Shown here piece after piece: positions 54,223 to 63,586 of a stretch of 64,000 nt of DNA. A model generated the notes under the pieces. It saw nothing but the letters and a program-made list of their open reading frames with translations. It was not told the origin of the DNA and did no database searches. Position numbers and translations under genes: made by a program. Each line of letters opens with the position of its first letter. Position 1 is the first letter of the stretch. This stretch comes from Pseudomonas sp. MM213 (GTDB lineage Bacteria > Pseudomonadota > Gammaproteobacteria > Pseudomonadales > Pseudomonadaceae): contig NZ_CP081943.1 in NCBI RefSeq assembly GCF_020423045.1, positions 2,914,001 to 2,978,000 on the forward strand. Direction: 5' to 3'.

Positions 54223-55155
54223 ATGTTGCGCTCTCTATCACGGATGATGCCAAACCCTGGCCGCCTGCTGGCCGGGTTGTGCCTGGTGTTTGCCGGGTGG
54301 CTGGGTAGCCTTTCGGTCAACGCTGCCGAGATTCTGCTGACCGGCGCCGACGACAGCGCGGGCATGCAGTCTTTCGCCAAGGCCCTGAGCGACCTGCGCC
54401 CGGCTGACAACGTTCGTTTTCAGCCACTGGCCAATCTGCCGACACCGGACAAGTTGCCCGCCGGCACCCGGTTGATCCTGCTGGATCTGCCGAGCCTCGA
54501 CTGGCGCCTGCAAGACGCCCGAGGCCCGGCGACGCTGGTGCTGCGCATCAGCCGCCTACAAGCCCGTCAACGCCTGGGGGCAACTGTGCCGGCGCATTTG
54601 AGCCTGTTGTGGAGCGACCCGCCGCTGGATCGGCAATTACGCCTGACCCGAATCCTGTTGCCTCAGGTCAAACGGGTCGGGGTGCTTTACGACAGCCACA
54701 GCGAATTTCTCCTGGGCGAACTGCGCGAGATCGCCAAGCCCCTGGGTTTCGAAATCGTCACCGAGCGCTGGGACAATACCCATGACAGCCGACCGTTGCA
54801 GACGCTGCTGAAAAACAGCGACGTGCTGCTGGGGCTCGACGATCCCGACCTGTACAACCCCAAAACCGCGAAAAACCTGCTGCTCAGCAGCTACACACGG
54901 CAAACCGCACTGATCGGCCCCAACGCCGGGTTCGTCAAGGCCGGAAGCCTGACCAGTACCTATAGCGACCAGAGCGACTGGCTGGCGATTCTCGACGACC
55001 TGCTCGACCGGCCACCGGCCACGTGGCCGCGCACGCACTACGCCAATCGCTTCAAAGTGTTGAGTAACCCACAAGTGGCTCGTTCGTTAGGCATTGAACA
55101 GATTAATGAAGCGTTGGTCGCAACACAGCTGGCCGAAGGAGAACGCCGCCCATGA
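54223..55155 (+). CDS. ABC transporter substrate-binding-like periplasmic protein
   Basis: A 310-aa protein with a signal sequence (RLLAGLCLVFAGWLGSLSVNA, cleavage before AEILL) and a type I periplasmic-binding fold of the ABC_sub_bind/TrpX-like family: VKRVGVLYDSHSEFLLGEL and LLGLDDPDLYNPKTAKNLLLSSY. Its ATG directly follows the receptor stop codon and its end overlaps the kinase start by 4 nt. No ABC permease or ATPase is present, so it most likely delivers a ligand to the periplasmic domain of the kinase rather than feeding a transporter (inference). Confidence 0.85.
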   Translation: MLRSLSRMMPNPGRLLAGLCLVFAGWLGSLSVNAAEILLTGADDSAGMQSFAKALSDLRPADNVRFQPLANLPTPDKLPAGTRLILLDLPSLDWRLQDARGPATLVLRISRLQARQRLGATVPAHLSLLWSDPPLDRQLRLTRILLPQVKRVGVLYDSHSEFLLGELREIAKPLGFEIVTERWDNTHDSRPLQTLLKNSDVLLGLDDPDLYNPKTAKNLLLSSYTRQTALIGPNAGFVKAGSLTSTYSDQSDWLAILDDLLDRPPATWPRTHYANRFKVLSNPQVARSLGIEQINEALVATQLAEGERRP

Positions 55156-57053
55156 CTTTCCGTCGTCGTTGGGACATCAACACGCGAACCCAGATCATCA
55201 GCCTCGGCCCTGCCCTGCTGCTGACCTTGCTGCTGATCAGTTTCTTCACCTTCGTGCGGATCCAGGACCTGCGTCAGGAGCTCAATCACACCGGCCAACT
55301 GATCGCCAACCAACTGGCGCCGGCCGCCGAGTACGGGGTGATTTCCGGCAACAACGAGGTGCTTGAAAGTTTGCTCAAGGCCACCCTGGCCACGCCCAAT
55401 GTGCGCTTTCTGGAAGTCCAGGACAGCGCCAACCGGATTCTGGTGTACGTCGAGCACCCCTCGGAAACCTACACCCGCTCGCAACAGGTCGAAGTGTTCC
55501 AGGCGCCGGTGCGCTTGCAACGCATCGCACTGCACAATGATTTCTTCCAGGGTGGCAAAGTCACTGGCGCCGCCCCCGCCGAAGATTATCTGGGGCGGGT
55601 GATCGTCGGCCTGTCGAACGACGCCTTCAGCAAGCGCCAACAGGAAATCCTGTTCAAGGCCGGTGTCCTCGCGCTGTTCGCCTTGCTGTTCACCTTCCTG
55701 ATTGCCCGGCGCCTGGCCGGCAGCCTGTCGCAGCCGATCCGCGACATCGGCAACGCGGTCAAGGCGATCCAGAGCGGCGACTACAAAACGCCATTGCCGA
55801 TTGTCGACGACACCGAACTCGGCGCGCTGTCGCAGCACATCAACAACCTCGCCAGCGGTCTGGAACAGGCCAGCCGCGAACAGCATCAGGCCATGGCGCA
55901 GTTGATCCAGACGCGCGAAGAGGCGGAAAAAGCCAACAACGCCAAATCGGACTTCCTGGCGATGATGAGCCATGAATTGCGCACACCGATGAATGGCGTG
56001 CTCGGCATGCTGCAACTGCTGGAAACCACCGATATGACCGCGGAGCAGGTCGAGTACGCGGCGCTGGCCTCGGAGTCCACCGAACACTTGCTCAAAGTCA
56101 TCAACGACATTCTCGACTTCTCGCGCATTGAACGTTCAGAGCTGGAACTGGAGCACATCCCGTTCAACCTCGCGGACCTGATCGGCAGTTGCGCCCAGTC
56201 GTTCTCGCACAGCGCGATACAACGCGGGCTCGACCTGGCGTTGCTGATTCCCGAGGACATGCGTGACTTGCAGGTGCAGGGCGACCCGACGCGGATCCGG
56301 CAAATCCTGGTGAACCTGGTGGGCAATGCGCTGAAGTTCACCGAAAAGGGACGCGTCAGCATCGAGCCGCAGTGGCAGTCGCTGGATCACGAACTGTTGT
56401 GGTTCACCTGCACCGTGCGCGACAGCGGGATTGGTATCTCGGCCGAAAGCCTGGAATTGATGTTCAACGCGTTCCAGCAGGCCGACAGTTCTATTTCAAG
56501 GCGTTACGGCGGCACCGGGCTGGGACTGCCGATTGCCCGCACCCTGGCAGAACGCATGGGCGGAACCTTGCGCGCCCAGAGCGAGGAAGGTCGCGGCTCG
56601 GTGTTCACCCTGGAAATCCCGCTGGCGCTGTATAAACAGAAGCTGCCGGTACTGACACCGCGCACACCGACCGGCAGCGGTGACGGTGAAGGACGCAATG
56701 TGCTGTTGGTCGAGGACAACCCGGTCAACCAGACCGTTATCGAAGCAATGTTGCGCAGTCTGGGCTTTACTGTCAGCGTCGCCACCGATGGCGCTCAAGC
56801 GGTGCGAAGTGCCGAAAGTCTGATTTTCGAAGCGATTCTGATGGACTGCCGACTGCCGATCATTGACGGCTACGAGGCCACCCGCCAGATCCGCCAATTG
56901 CCCGGCTGCACTGACCTGCCGATCATCGCGCTGACCGCCAACGCCTTGCAGGGCGACCGCGAAGCCTGTTTATCGGCGGGAATGAACGATTACCTGGCCA
57001 AGCCCTTCAAACGCACTGATCTGCAGCAGATTCTGCAGCGATGGGTGCAGTAG
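55152..57053 (+). CDS. hybrid sensor histidine kinase/response regulator, PA1611-like
   Basis: A 633-aa inner-membrane hybrid kinase. Helices at about 15-36 and 177-197 flank a periplasmic domain of ~140 residues; HAMP, HisKA with His274 in MMSHELRTPMNG, and HATPase with NLVGNALKFTEKG and GGTGLGLPIA follow. A C-terminal receiver has phosphoacceptor Asp565 in ILMDCRLP. There is no Hpt domain, so phosphate must pass to a separate protein. Its place directly before fabA matches PA1611 of P. aeruginosa, which binds RetS and modulates the Gac/Rsm switch; orthology is inferred from remembered gene order and domains. Confidence 0.9.
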   Translation: MTFRRRWDINTRTQIISLGPALLLTLLLISFFTFVRIQDLRQELNHTGQLIANQLAPAAEYGVISGNNEVLESLLKATLATPNVRFLEVQDSANRILVYVEHPSETYTRSQQVEVFQAPVRLQRIALHNDFFQGGKVTGAAPAEDYLGRVIVGLSNDAFSKRQQEILFKAGVLALFALLFTFLIARRLAGSLSQPIRDIGNAVKAIQSGDYKTPLPIVDDTELGALSQHINNLASGLEQASREQHQAMAQLIQTREEAEKANNAKSDFLAMMSHELRTPMNGVLGMLQLLETTDMTAEQVEYAALASESTEHLLKVINDILDFSRIERSELELEHIPFNLADLIGSCAQSFSHSAIQRGLDLALLIPEDMRDLQVQGDPTRIRQILVNLVGNALKFTEKGRVSIEPQWQSLDHELLWFTCTVRDSGIGISAESLELMFNAFQQADSSISRRYGGTGLGLPIARTLAERMGGTLRAQSEEGRGSVFTLEIPLALYKQKLPVLTPRTPTGSGDGEGRNVLLVEDNPVNQTVIEAMLRSLGFTVSVATDGAQAVRSAESLIFEAILMDCRLPIIDGYEATRQIRQLPGCTDLPIIALTANALQGDREACLSAGMNDYLAKPFKRTDLQQILQRWVQ

Positions 57054-57151
57054 TGCAGGCCTTTCGACCATCTGCGACTGGCGTGAAAGGCGAAAGTGCG
57101 GCAGTCTTAGGCACCCGAACAGGCCCGAAAAGGGGCTTGAATAATAATTTC

Positions 57152-57169
57152 AGTGCACAAGTGTACATT
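57152..57169. promoter_or_regulatory. possible DesT/FabR-type operator upstream of fabA
   Basis: AGTGCACAAGTGTACATT is an imperfect 18-bp palindrome (12 of 18 positions symmetric) about 130 bases before fabA. It resembles the AGTGAAC...GTT-type sites through which DesT represses fabAB in P. aeruginosa in response to the saturated/unsaturated acyl-CoA balance. It sits in the AT-rich probable promoter area (TTGAAT at 57137). Confidence 0.45.
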
Positions 57170-57300
57170 CATGTCCTTGGTGCTGTGACTTTCACCACAA
57201 CGCAATAGTCTATGAGTAGGCTGCCGATTCGAGGCATGAACGCTTCGATCGGTCGGGAAGATTTGCCCCACCTGCCGCATGGGACTATTGAGGAGCTCGC

Positions 57301-57816
57301 ATGACCAAACAAAACGCCTTTACTCGGGAAGACCTGCTGCGCTGCAGTCGCGGTGAGCTGTTCGGCCCAGGTAACGCGCAACTGCCCGCCCCGAACATGC
57401 TGATGGTGGATCGCATCACCCTGATCAGCGAAGAAGGCGGCAAGTACGGCAAAGGTGAATTGGTCGCCGAGCTGGATATCACTCCGGATCTGTGGTTTTT
57501 CGCCTGTCACTTCGAAGGTGACCCGGTGATGCCAGGCTGCCTGGGCCTCGACGCCATGTGGCAACTGGTCGGTTTCTTCCTCGGCTGGCAAGGCCTGCCG
57601 GGCCGTGGCCGCGCCCTGGGTTCGGGCGAAGTGAAGTTCTTTGGTCAGGTTCTGCCGACCGCGAAGAAAGTGACCTATAACATTCATATCAAGCGCGTCC
57701 TCAAAGGCAAGCTGAACCTGGCCATCGCCGATGGTTCGGTGACTGTCGACGGTCGCGAGATCTACACCGCCGAAGGCCTCCGGGTCGGCGTTTTCACCTC
57801 CACTGACAACTTCTAA
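57301..57816 (+). CDS. fabA: 3-hydroxydecanoyl-ACP dehydratase/isomerase
   Basis: Dehydrates 3-hydroxydecanoyl-ACP and isomerises the product to cis-3-decenoyl-ACP, the branch point to unsaturated fatty acids in anaerobic-type synthesis. The 171-aa product matches FabA exactly in length. Catalytic His70 ([13 protein letters not shown]) and Asp84 (LGLDAMWQ) are both in place. GAGGAG lies seven bases before the ATG. It is 11 bases upstream of fabB, so the two form the classical fabAB operon. Confidence 0.97.
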   Translation: MTKQNAFTREDLLRCSRGELFGPGNAQLPAPNMLMVDRITLISEEGGKYGKGELVAELDITPDLWFFACHFEGDPVMPGCLGLDAMWQLVGFFLGWQGLPGRGRALGSGEVKFFGQVLPTAKKVTYNIHIKRVLKGKLNLAIADGSVTVDGREIYTAEGLRVGVFTSTDNF

Positions 57817-57827
57817 GGGTTATCCGC

Positions 57828-59048
57828 ATGCGCCGCGTCGTTATCACTGGTCTGGGCATCGTTTCGTGCCTGGGCAATGACAAAGAGACCGTCTCCGCTA
57901 ACCTGCGTGCAAGCCGCCCTGGCATCCGGTTCAACCCGGAATATGCCGAAATGGGTCTGCGTAGCCAGGTTTCCGGCTCCATCGACCTTCCCCTCGAAGA
58001 ACTGATCGATCGCAAGATCTATCGCTTCGTCGGCCACGCGGCGGCTTACGCCTATCTGGCCATGAAAGACGCCATCGCCGACTCCGGTCTGACCGATGAG
58101 CAAGTCTCCAACCCGCGTACCGGCCTGATCGCCGGTTCCGGTGGCGCCTCCACGCTGAACCAGATGGAAGCGCTGGACATCCTGCGCGAGAAAGGCGTGA
58201 AGCGCGTTGGTCCATACCGCGTGACGCGGACCATGGGCAGCACCGTTTCCGCCTGCCTGGCCACGCCGTTCCAGATCAAGGGCGTGAACTACTCGATCTC
58301 CTCCGCCTGCGCCACCAGTGCTCACTGCATTGGTACTGCGGTCGAGCAGATCCAGTTGGGCAAGCAGGACATCGTATTTGCCGGCGGCGGTGAAGAAGAA
58401 CATTGGAGCCAGTCGTTCCTGTTCGACGCCATGGGCGCCCTGTCCACCCAGTACAACGAAACCCCGGAGAAGGCCTCCCGCGCCTACGACGCCAAGCGTG
58501 ACGGTTTCGTCATCGCCGGCGGTGGCGGCATGGTGGTGGTCGAGGAGCTGGAACACGCTCTGGCTCGCGGCGCGAAAATCTACGCGGAAATCGTTGGCTA
58601 CGGCGCGACCTCCGACGGCTACGACATGGTTGCCCCAAGCGGTGAAGGCGCCATCCGTTGCATGCAGATGGCCATGTCCACCGTTGACGCACCTATCGAC
58701 TACCTCAACACCCACGGGACCTCGACTCCGGTCGGCGACACCAAGGAAATGGAAGGCGTGCGTGCGGTATTCGGCGACAAGGCTCCGGCCATCAGCTCTA
58801 CCAAGAGCCTGTCCGGTCACTCCCTGGGCGCCGCTGGCGTTCACGAAGCGATCTACTGCCTGCTGATGATGGAAGGCAACTTCATGGCGGGTTCCGCCAA
58901 CATCGACGAGCTGGACCCAGCAGTGGCAGACATGCCGATCCTGACCAAGACTCGCGAAGACGTCGCCTTCAACACCGTGATGAGCAACAGCTTCGGCTTC
59001 GGTGGTACCAACGCTACTTTGGTACTGAAGCGCTGGCAGGGTAAGTAA
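57828..59048 (+). CDS. fabB: beta-ketoacyl-ACP synthase I
   Basis: Condensing enzyme that elongates the cis-3-decenoyl-ACP made by FabA and thereby commits carbon to unsaturated fatty acids. The 406-aa product shows the nucleophile Cys161 in [10 protein letters not shown] and the two catalytic histidines in [11 protein letters not shown] and [11 protein letters not shown]. It is co-transcribed with fabA and followed by a strong terminator. Confidence 0.97.
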   Translation: MRRVVITGLGIVSCLGNDKETVSANLRASRPGIRFNPEYAEMGLRSQVSGSIDLPLEELIDRKIYRFVGHAAAYAYLAMKDAIADSGLTDEQVSNPRTGLIAGSGGASTLNQMEALDILREKGVKRVGPYRVTRTMGSTVSACLATPFQIKGVNYSISSACATSAHCIGTAVEQIQLGKQDIVFAGGGEEEHWSQSFLFDAMGALSTQYNETPEKASRAYDAKRDGFVIAGGGGMVVVEELEHALARGAKIYAEIVGYGATSDGYDMVAPSGEGAIRCMQMAMSTVDAPIDYLNTHGTSTPVGDTKEMEGVRAVFGDKAPAISSTKSLSGHSLGAAGVHEAIYCLLMMEGNFMAGSANIDELDPAVADMPILTKTREDVAFNTVMSNSFGFGGTNATLVLKRWQGK

Positions 59049-59071
59049 TACCCCGCCGCTACGCTGCACAC

Positions 59072-59105
59072 AAAAACGCCCCGACTGGTTCGGGGCGTTT
59101 TTTTG
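59072..59105 (+). terminator. terminator of the fabAB operon
   Basis: AAAAACGCCCCGA and TCGGGGCGTTTTT pair around CTGGT, followed by a run of seven T, 24 bases after the fabB stop codon. Confidence 0.93.
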
Positions 59106-59136
59106 TCTGAAGAAAATAAATTCACCGCGATTTCTT

Positions 59137-59226
59137 CTGTAGGAGCCGGCTTGCTGGCGATCCAGTCGACGCGGTTGTTCAGACGCATTGCGTTATCGTT
59201 CATCGCCAGCAAGCCGGCTCCTACAG
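59137..59226. repeat. REP pair (GCCGGCTTGCTGGCGAT class)
   Basis: CTGTAGGAGCCGGCTTGCTG and its inverted copy are separated by about 45 bases. It fills most of the gap between the fabB terminator and the small gene at 59433. The remaining ~125 bases before the promoter at 59352 show nothing I can name. Confidence 0.85.
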
Positions 59227-59351
59227 GCTTTGTTTGCTGGAAACATGAAGCTTTTGTCATGAAACTCAAAGCCCTGCGACCGAATGTCGCGTATTACGCG
59301 GGCTGCAGCACTTTTACAGAATTGGCAAGAGTGCGTTACCAAACGCAGTCG

Positions 59352-59381
59352 TTTACTTAGCAAGCTAACCAAATATATAAC
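59352..59381 (+). promoter_or_regulatory. possible promoter of the small protein gene
   Basis: TTTACT (59352-59357) and TATAAC (59376-59381), or TATATA two bases earlier, at 16-18 base spacing, lie in an AT-rich pocket about 50 bases upstream of the 62-aa gene. Weak match; could also be read by a stress sigma factor. Confidence 0.4.
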
Positions 59382-59432
59382 TGAGTCCTGCACACGCCTT
59401 GCTGCAGATATCACAGAGATTGGAGCTAGCAG

Positions 59433-59621
59433 ATGACTGTAAAAGTAACTGAACGCGACGATTCACATAAATCCCACGAAGGCGTAGCCGCCGGCATCCG
59501 GATCTGGGACGTGCACCAACAAGGCATGTTGGTTGGGATGTTCCACTCCGAAACCGACGCCCACAGCTACAAGGCCGAACTGGAAACACTGGAGCAACAA
59601 CGAGAGCTCCGATCCGCATAA
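59433..59621 (+). CDS. small conserved-type hypothetical protein (62 aa)
   Basis: A short acidic soluble protein (MTVKVTERDDSHKSHEGVAA) with a hydrophobic centre (GIRIWDVHQQGMLVGMF) and a charged helical C-terminus (AELETLEQQRELRSA). GGAG lies seven bases before the ATG, and a terminator hairpin follows, so it looks like a real, independently expressed gene. I do not recognise its family. The IRIWDVHQQGMLVGMFHSE segment may form a small beta-hairpin core. Confidence 0.7.
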   Translation: MTVKVTERDDSHKSHEGVAAGIRIWDVHQQGMLVGMFHSETDAHSYKAELETLEQQRELRSA

Positions 59622-59638
59622 GCAACGACAGCATTGAA

Positions 59639-59673
59639 AACGACAAACCCCGCCATGAGCGGGGTTTGTCGTT
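59639..59673. terminator. bidirectional terminator hairpin
   Basis: AACGACAAACCCCGC and GCGGGGTTTGTCGTT pair perfectly around CATGA between two convergent genes. The T-run is short on the plus strand, so efficiency is uncertain. Confidence 0.75.
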
Positions 59674-59691
59674 GTAGCAGTCGTTAACCGC

Positions 59692-60234
59692 TTACCACAT
59701 CAGATCATCAGGAATCTGATAGGCCGCGTACGGATCGTCTTCAGCCGCCGCTTCTTCGGTCTGCACATTCAGCTGCACGATGCGCTGCGGATCGCGTTCC
59801 TGGATCTTCAGGGCCGCCTCACGCGGGATCACTTCGTAGCCGCCGGCATGGTGCACGATCGCCAGCGAGCCGTTGCTGAGCTTGTTGCGCATCAGCGCGT
59901 TGACCGACAGGCGCTTGACCTTCTTGTCGTCAACGAAGTTGTAGTAGTCCTCGGTGGTCAGCTTCGGCAGGCGCGAGACTTCGATCAATTGCTTGACCTG
60001 CGCGGCACGGGCCTTGGCCTCGGCTTTCTCCTGCTGCTGACGGTTCAGCTCCTGGTCACGCTTGACCTTCTCGGCCAGTGCTTCCTGCGCCAGACGCTGC
60101 TGGGTGTCGTCCTGTTCAATCTGACCTTTATGGACCAGACGCTGCTGCTTCTGCTTCTCTTTGCCGACCTGTTTGGCCTGCTTTTGGTTGACCAGCCCTG
60201 CCTTTAGCAACTGGTCGCGAAGGGAAATGCTCAT
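59692..60234 (-). CDS. DUF2058 family protein (YaiL-like)
   Basis: A 180-aa basic protein of the DUF2058/YaiL family: N-terminal SLRDQLLKAGLVNQKQAKQ, a long charged coiled-coil rich in Lys, Gln and Glu (about 20-85), and the conserved LPKLTTEDYYNFVDDKKVKRL core. E. coli YaiL is a nucleoprotein/polysaccharide-associated protein of unclear function. The gene ends 5' of a convergent terminator and lies 28 bases downstream of mazG, with which it may be co-transcribed. Confidence 0.87.
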   Translation of the reverse strand: MSISLRDQLLKAGLVNQKQAKQVGKEKQKQQRLVHKGQIEQDDTQQRLAQEALAEKVKRDQELNRQQQEKAEAKARAAQVKQLIEVSRLPKLTTEDYYNFVDDKKVKRLSVNALMRNKLSNGSLAIVHHAGGYEVIPREAALKIQERDPQRIVQLNVQTEEAAAEDDPYAAYQIPDDLMW

Positions 60235-60262
60235 GGTGCTTATTTCTCACTTAGGCCACTGC

Positions 60263-61096
60263 TCAACCGCAGCTGGGCAAATTCTTTTCCTGACGTTTGG
60301 CTTCGCCCCACAAGGCGTCCAACTCTTCGAGGGTGCAATCTTCTATGGGACGGTGGGTGTCGCGCAATGCCTGTTCGATAAAACGGAAGCGTCTTTCGAA
60401 TTTGCTGTTGGCACCGCGCAAGGCGGTTTCCGGATCGACCTTTAAATGACGCGCCAGATTGACCACGGAAAACAGCAGGTCACCGACTTCATCGGCAATC
60501 GCTGCCGAGTCGTTGTCGGCCATGGCTTCGAGCACTTCATCGAGCTCTTCGCGGACCTTGTCCAGCACCGGCAACGCATCCGGCCAGTCGAAACCGACCT
60601 GCCCTGCGCGCTTTTGCAACTTGGCCGAACGGGATAACGCCGGCAACGTGGCGGGCACGTCGTCGAGCAAGGACAGTTGTTGCGGCGTCGCAGATTTCTC
60701 GGCGCGCTCTTCAGCCTTGATTTCTTCCCAGCGCTGCTTGACCTGCTCTTCACTCAGACGCGGAACATCCAGCGGCGCGTACAGATCGCCGGTGGGGAAC
60801 ACGTGGGGATGACGACGGATCAACTTGCGGGTGATGCTGTCGATGACGCCGGCAAATTCGAAGCGCCCTTCTTCCCGGGCCAGTTGGCTGTAATAAACCA
60901 CCTGGAACAGCAAATCGCCCAGCTCGCCTTGCAAGTGATCGAAGTCACCGCGCTCGATGGCATCGGCGACTTCGTAGGCTTCCTCAAGGGTGTGCGGGAC
61001 AATGGTCGCGTAGGTTTGCTTGATGTCCCACGGGCAGCCGAACTGCGGATCGCGCAGACGGCTCATCAGGTGCAACAAATCTTCAAGTGAATACAT
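60263..61096 (-). CDS. mazG: nucleoside triphosphate pyrophosphohydrolase MazG
   Basis: Hydrolyses (d)NTPs to monophosphates and pyrophosphate; in E. coli it also lowers ppGpp through substrate control. The 277-aa product has two MazG domains: the first with CPWDIKQTY and LEEAYEVADAIE plus GELGDLLFQVVY (metal-binding Glu/Asp), and the second with ELDEVLEAM and EVGDLLFSVVNLAR. Its position downstream of relA, separated by a REP pair, agrees with a link to alarmone metabolism. Confidence 0.95.
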   Translation of the reverse strand: MYSLEDLLHLMSRLRDPQFGCPWDIKQTYATIVPHTLEEAYEVADAIERGDFDHLQGELGDLLFQVVYYSQLAREEGRFEFAGVIDSITRKLIRRHPHVFPTGDLYAPLDVPRLSEEQVKQRWEEIKAEERAEKSATPQQLSLLDDVPATLPALSRSAKLQKRAGQVGFDWPDALPVLDKVREELDEVLEAMADNDSAAIADEVGDLLFSVVNLARHLKVDPETALRGANSKFERRFRFIEQALRDTHRPIEDCTLEELDALWGEAKRQEKNLPSCG

Positions 61097-61116
61097 CTTT
61101 TATTAATCTCTACGCT

Positions 61117-61191
61117 CTGTAGGAGCGAGGCTTGCCCGCGAAAGCTGCATGTCTGACACACCGTTTTCGCGGGCAAGCCTCGCTCCTACAG
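61117..61191. repeat. REP pair (GCGAGGCTTGCCCGCGAA class)
   Basis: CTGTAGGAGCGAGGCTTGCC and its inverted copy around a 20-base spacer, between relA and mazG. As both genes run in the same direction, a transcript through them would carry the hairpin between the two coding regions and could be processed or stabilised there. Confidence 0.87.
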
Positions 61192-61220
61192 ATATCACCA
61201 TCAATTTCCGTGAAGGTTTC

Positions 61221-63464
61221 TCACGGCGTGCGGTTACGCCGGGTTTCGATGATGTTCGGCAACTGGGATATCCGCCCCAGCAACCGCCCAAGCGCATCCA
61301 GCCCCGGAATCTCGATGGTCAGGGACATCAACGCGGTGTTGTCCTCTTTGTTCGAGCGGGTGTTGACCGCCAGCACGTTGATCCGCTCGTTGAGCAACAC
61401 TTGCGAGACGTCACGCAGCAAACCGGAACGGTCGTAGGCACGGATGATGATGTCCACCGGATAGGTGAGCACCGGCACCGGGCCCCAGCTGACCTGGATG
61501 ATCCGCTCAGGCTCGCGCCCGGCCAGTTGCAGCACCGAGGCGCAGTCCTGACGGTGAATGCTCACGCCACGGCCCTGGGTGATGTAACCGACGATGGCAT
61601 CGCCCGGCAACGGCTGGCAGCAGCCCGCCATTTGCGTCATCAGGTTGCCGACGCCCTGGATCTGAATGTCGCCGCGCTTGCCCGGTTTGTAGCCGGTGGC
61701 CTTGCGCGGAATCAGTTCCAGCTGCTCGTTGCCGCGTTCCGGCTCGACCAGTTGCTGTGCCAGGTTCACCAGTTGCGCCAGGCGCAAATCGCCTGCGCCC
61801 AACGCGGCGAACATGTCCTCGGCAGTCTTCATGTTGGCCTTGTCGGCCAGCTTGTCGAAATCCACCGCTGGCAAGCCAAGGCGACTGAGTTCGCGTTCGA
61901 GCAGGGTTTTACCGGCCGCGACGTTCTGATCGCGCGCCTGCAATTTGAACCAGTGAACGATCTTCGCCCGCGCCCGCGAGGTGGTGATGTAACCCAGGTT
62001 CGGGTTCAGCCAGTCGCGGCTCGGGGTGCCGTGCTTGCTGGTGATGATCTCGACTTGCTCACCGGTTTGCAGGCTGTAGTTGAGCGGTACGATGCGCCCG
62101 TTGATCTTCGCGCCACGGCAGTTGTGACCGATCTCGGTGTGCACGCGGTAGGCGAAGTCCAGCGGCGTCGCGCCTTTCGGCAAGTCGATGGCGTGACCGT
62201 CGGGGGTGAAGATGTACACCCGATCCGGCTCGATATCGACCCGCAGCTGTTCCGCCAGGCCGCCGATGTCGCCCAACTCTTCGTGCCACTCGAGCACCTG
62301 ACGCAGCCAGGAGATTTTCTCTTCGTAGTGGTTGGAGCCGGACTTGACGTCGGTGCCCTTGTAGCGCCAGTGCGCGCAAACGCCCAACTCGGCCTCTTCG
62401 TGCATGGAATGGGTGCGGATCTGCACTTCCAGCACCTTGCCCTCAGGCCCGATCACCGCCGTGTGCAACGAGCGGTAGCCGTTCTCTTTCGGGTTGGCGA
62501 TGTAGTCGTCGAACTCTTTCGGGATGTGCCGCCACAAGGTGTGGACGATGCCGAGCGCGGTGTAGCAATCGCGCATTTCCGGCACCAGCACGCGAACGGC
62601 GCGAACGTCGTAGATCTGGCTGAACTCCAGACCCTTGCGTTGCATTTTGCGCCAGATCGAATAGATGTGTTTGGCCCGGCCGCTGATGTCGGCATCGACG
62701 CCGGTGGCCTGCAATTCGACTTTCAGCTGGTTCATCACATCGGCGATGAAACGCTCGCGATCCAGGCGCCGCTCGTGCAGCAACTTGGCGATCTGCTTGT
62801 ACTGATCGGGCTCGAGGTAGCGGAAGGACAAGTCCTCCAGTTCCCACTTGATGTGACCGATGCCGAGACGGTGGGCGAGCGGCGCGTAGATGTCGAAGAC
62901 TTCCCGGGCGACGCGGTTGCGCTTCTCGTCGTCGGCGGTTTTCACCGCACGGATCGCGCAGGTGCGTTCGGCCAGTTTGATCAGCGCGACACGCACGTCG
63001 TCGACCATGGCCACGAGCATCTTGCGCAGGTTTTCCACCTGGCCCTGAGTGCCCATCACCATGGATTTACGCGGGCTCAGGCTGTCGCTGATCGCCGCCA
63101 TGCGTTGCACGCCGTCGATGAGTTTGGCCACCACGGGACCAAAGCGCTGGCTGACCGCCGGCAACTGGATCTGACCTTCGCGCACGCCTCGGTACAGGAC
63201 CGCGGCGACCAGCGAATCCTGATCGAGCTTGAGGTCGGCGAGGATCTCGGCAATTTCAAGGCCGGTGCGGAAACTGGAGTTTCCCTCTGACCACAAATTC
63301 TTCGCCGCATTGGCTTGTTGTTCTGCCTCGCGAGCGTACTCGCAGGCTTCTTTCAAGGCTTCGCGATCCAGTGCCAGATCGACACTGACCGCATGATCGA
63401 GCCAAGCCTCGAGATTGATACTGCCGTCGGTGTTGATCGGCTGGTGTGCTCTCACCTGTACCAT
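61221..63464 (-). CDS. relA: GTP pyrophosphokinase RelA
   Basis: Ribosome-associated (p)ppGpp synthetase of the stringent response. The 747-aa product has an N-terminal pseudo-hydrolase domain in which the catalytic HD motif of SpoT is absent (AAVLYRGVREGQIQL). The synthetase domain follows (RAKHIYSIWRKMQRKG; YDVRAVRVLV; NGYRSLHTAVIGPEG), then TGS (VYIFTPDGHAIDLPKGATPLDFAYRVHTE), the zinc-finger/CC motif (MAGCCQPLPGDAIVGY) and a C-terminal ACT/RRM domain. It is synthesis-only by this reading. The start is MVQVRAHQPINTDGS. Confidence 0.97.
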   Translation of the reverse strand: MVQVRAHQPINTDGSINLEAWLDHAVSVDLALDREALKEACEYAREAEQQANAAKNLWSEGNSSFRTGLEIAEILADLKLDQDSLVAAVLYRGVREGQIQLPAVSQRFGPVVAKLIDGVQRMAAISDSLSPRKSMVMGTQGQVENLRKMLVAMVDDVRVALIKLAERTCAIRAVKTADDEKRNRVAREVFDIYAPLAHRLGIGHIKWELEDLSFRYLEPDQYKQIAKLLHERRLDRERFIADVMNQLKVELQATGVDADISGRAKHIYSIWRKMQRKGLEFSQIYDVRAVRVLVPEMRDCYTALGIVHTLWRHIPKEFDDYIANPKENGYRSLHTAVIGPEGKVLEVQIRTHSMHEEAELGVCAHWRYKGTDVKSGSNHYEEKISWLRQVLEWHEELGDIGGLAEQLRVDIEPDRVYIFTPDGHAIDLPKGATPLDFAYRVHTEIGHNCRGAKINGRIVPLNYSLQTGEQVEIITSKHGTPSRDWLNPNLGYITTSRARAKIVHWFKLQARDQNVAAGKTLLERELSRLGLPAVDFDKLADKANMKTAEDMFAALGAGDLRLAQLVNLAQQLVEPERGNEQLELIPRKATGYKPGKRGDIQIQGVGNLMTQMAGCCQPLPGDAIVGYITQGRGVSIHRQDCASVLQLAGREPERIIQVSWGPVPVLTYPVDIIIRAYDRSGLLRDVSQVLLNERINVLAVNTRSNKEDNTALMSLTIEIPGLDALGRLLGRISQLPNIIETRRNRTP

Positions 63465-63586
63465 CTTGCTTACCTTCCCTACGACGCAGATTCAATGCGT
63501 CAAATCGCTGACCTTCGCTGCCCATGAGCCCACGTCGGGCTGGTACGCGGCTGCACGGGCGGGCCAGTCGGACCAGACGAGCCTTC

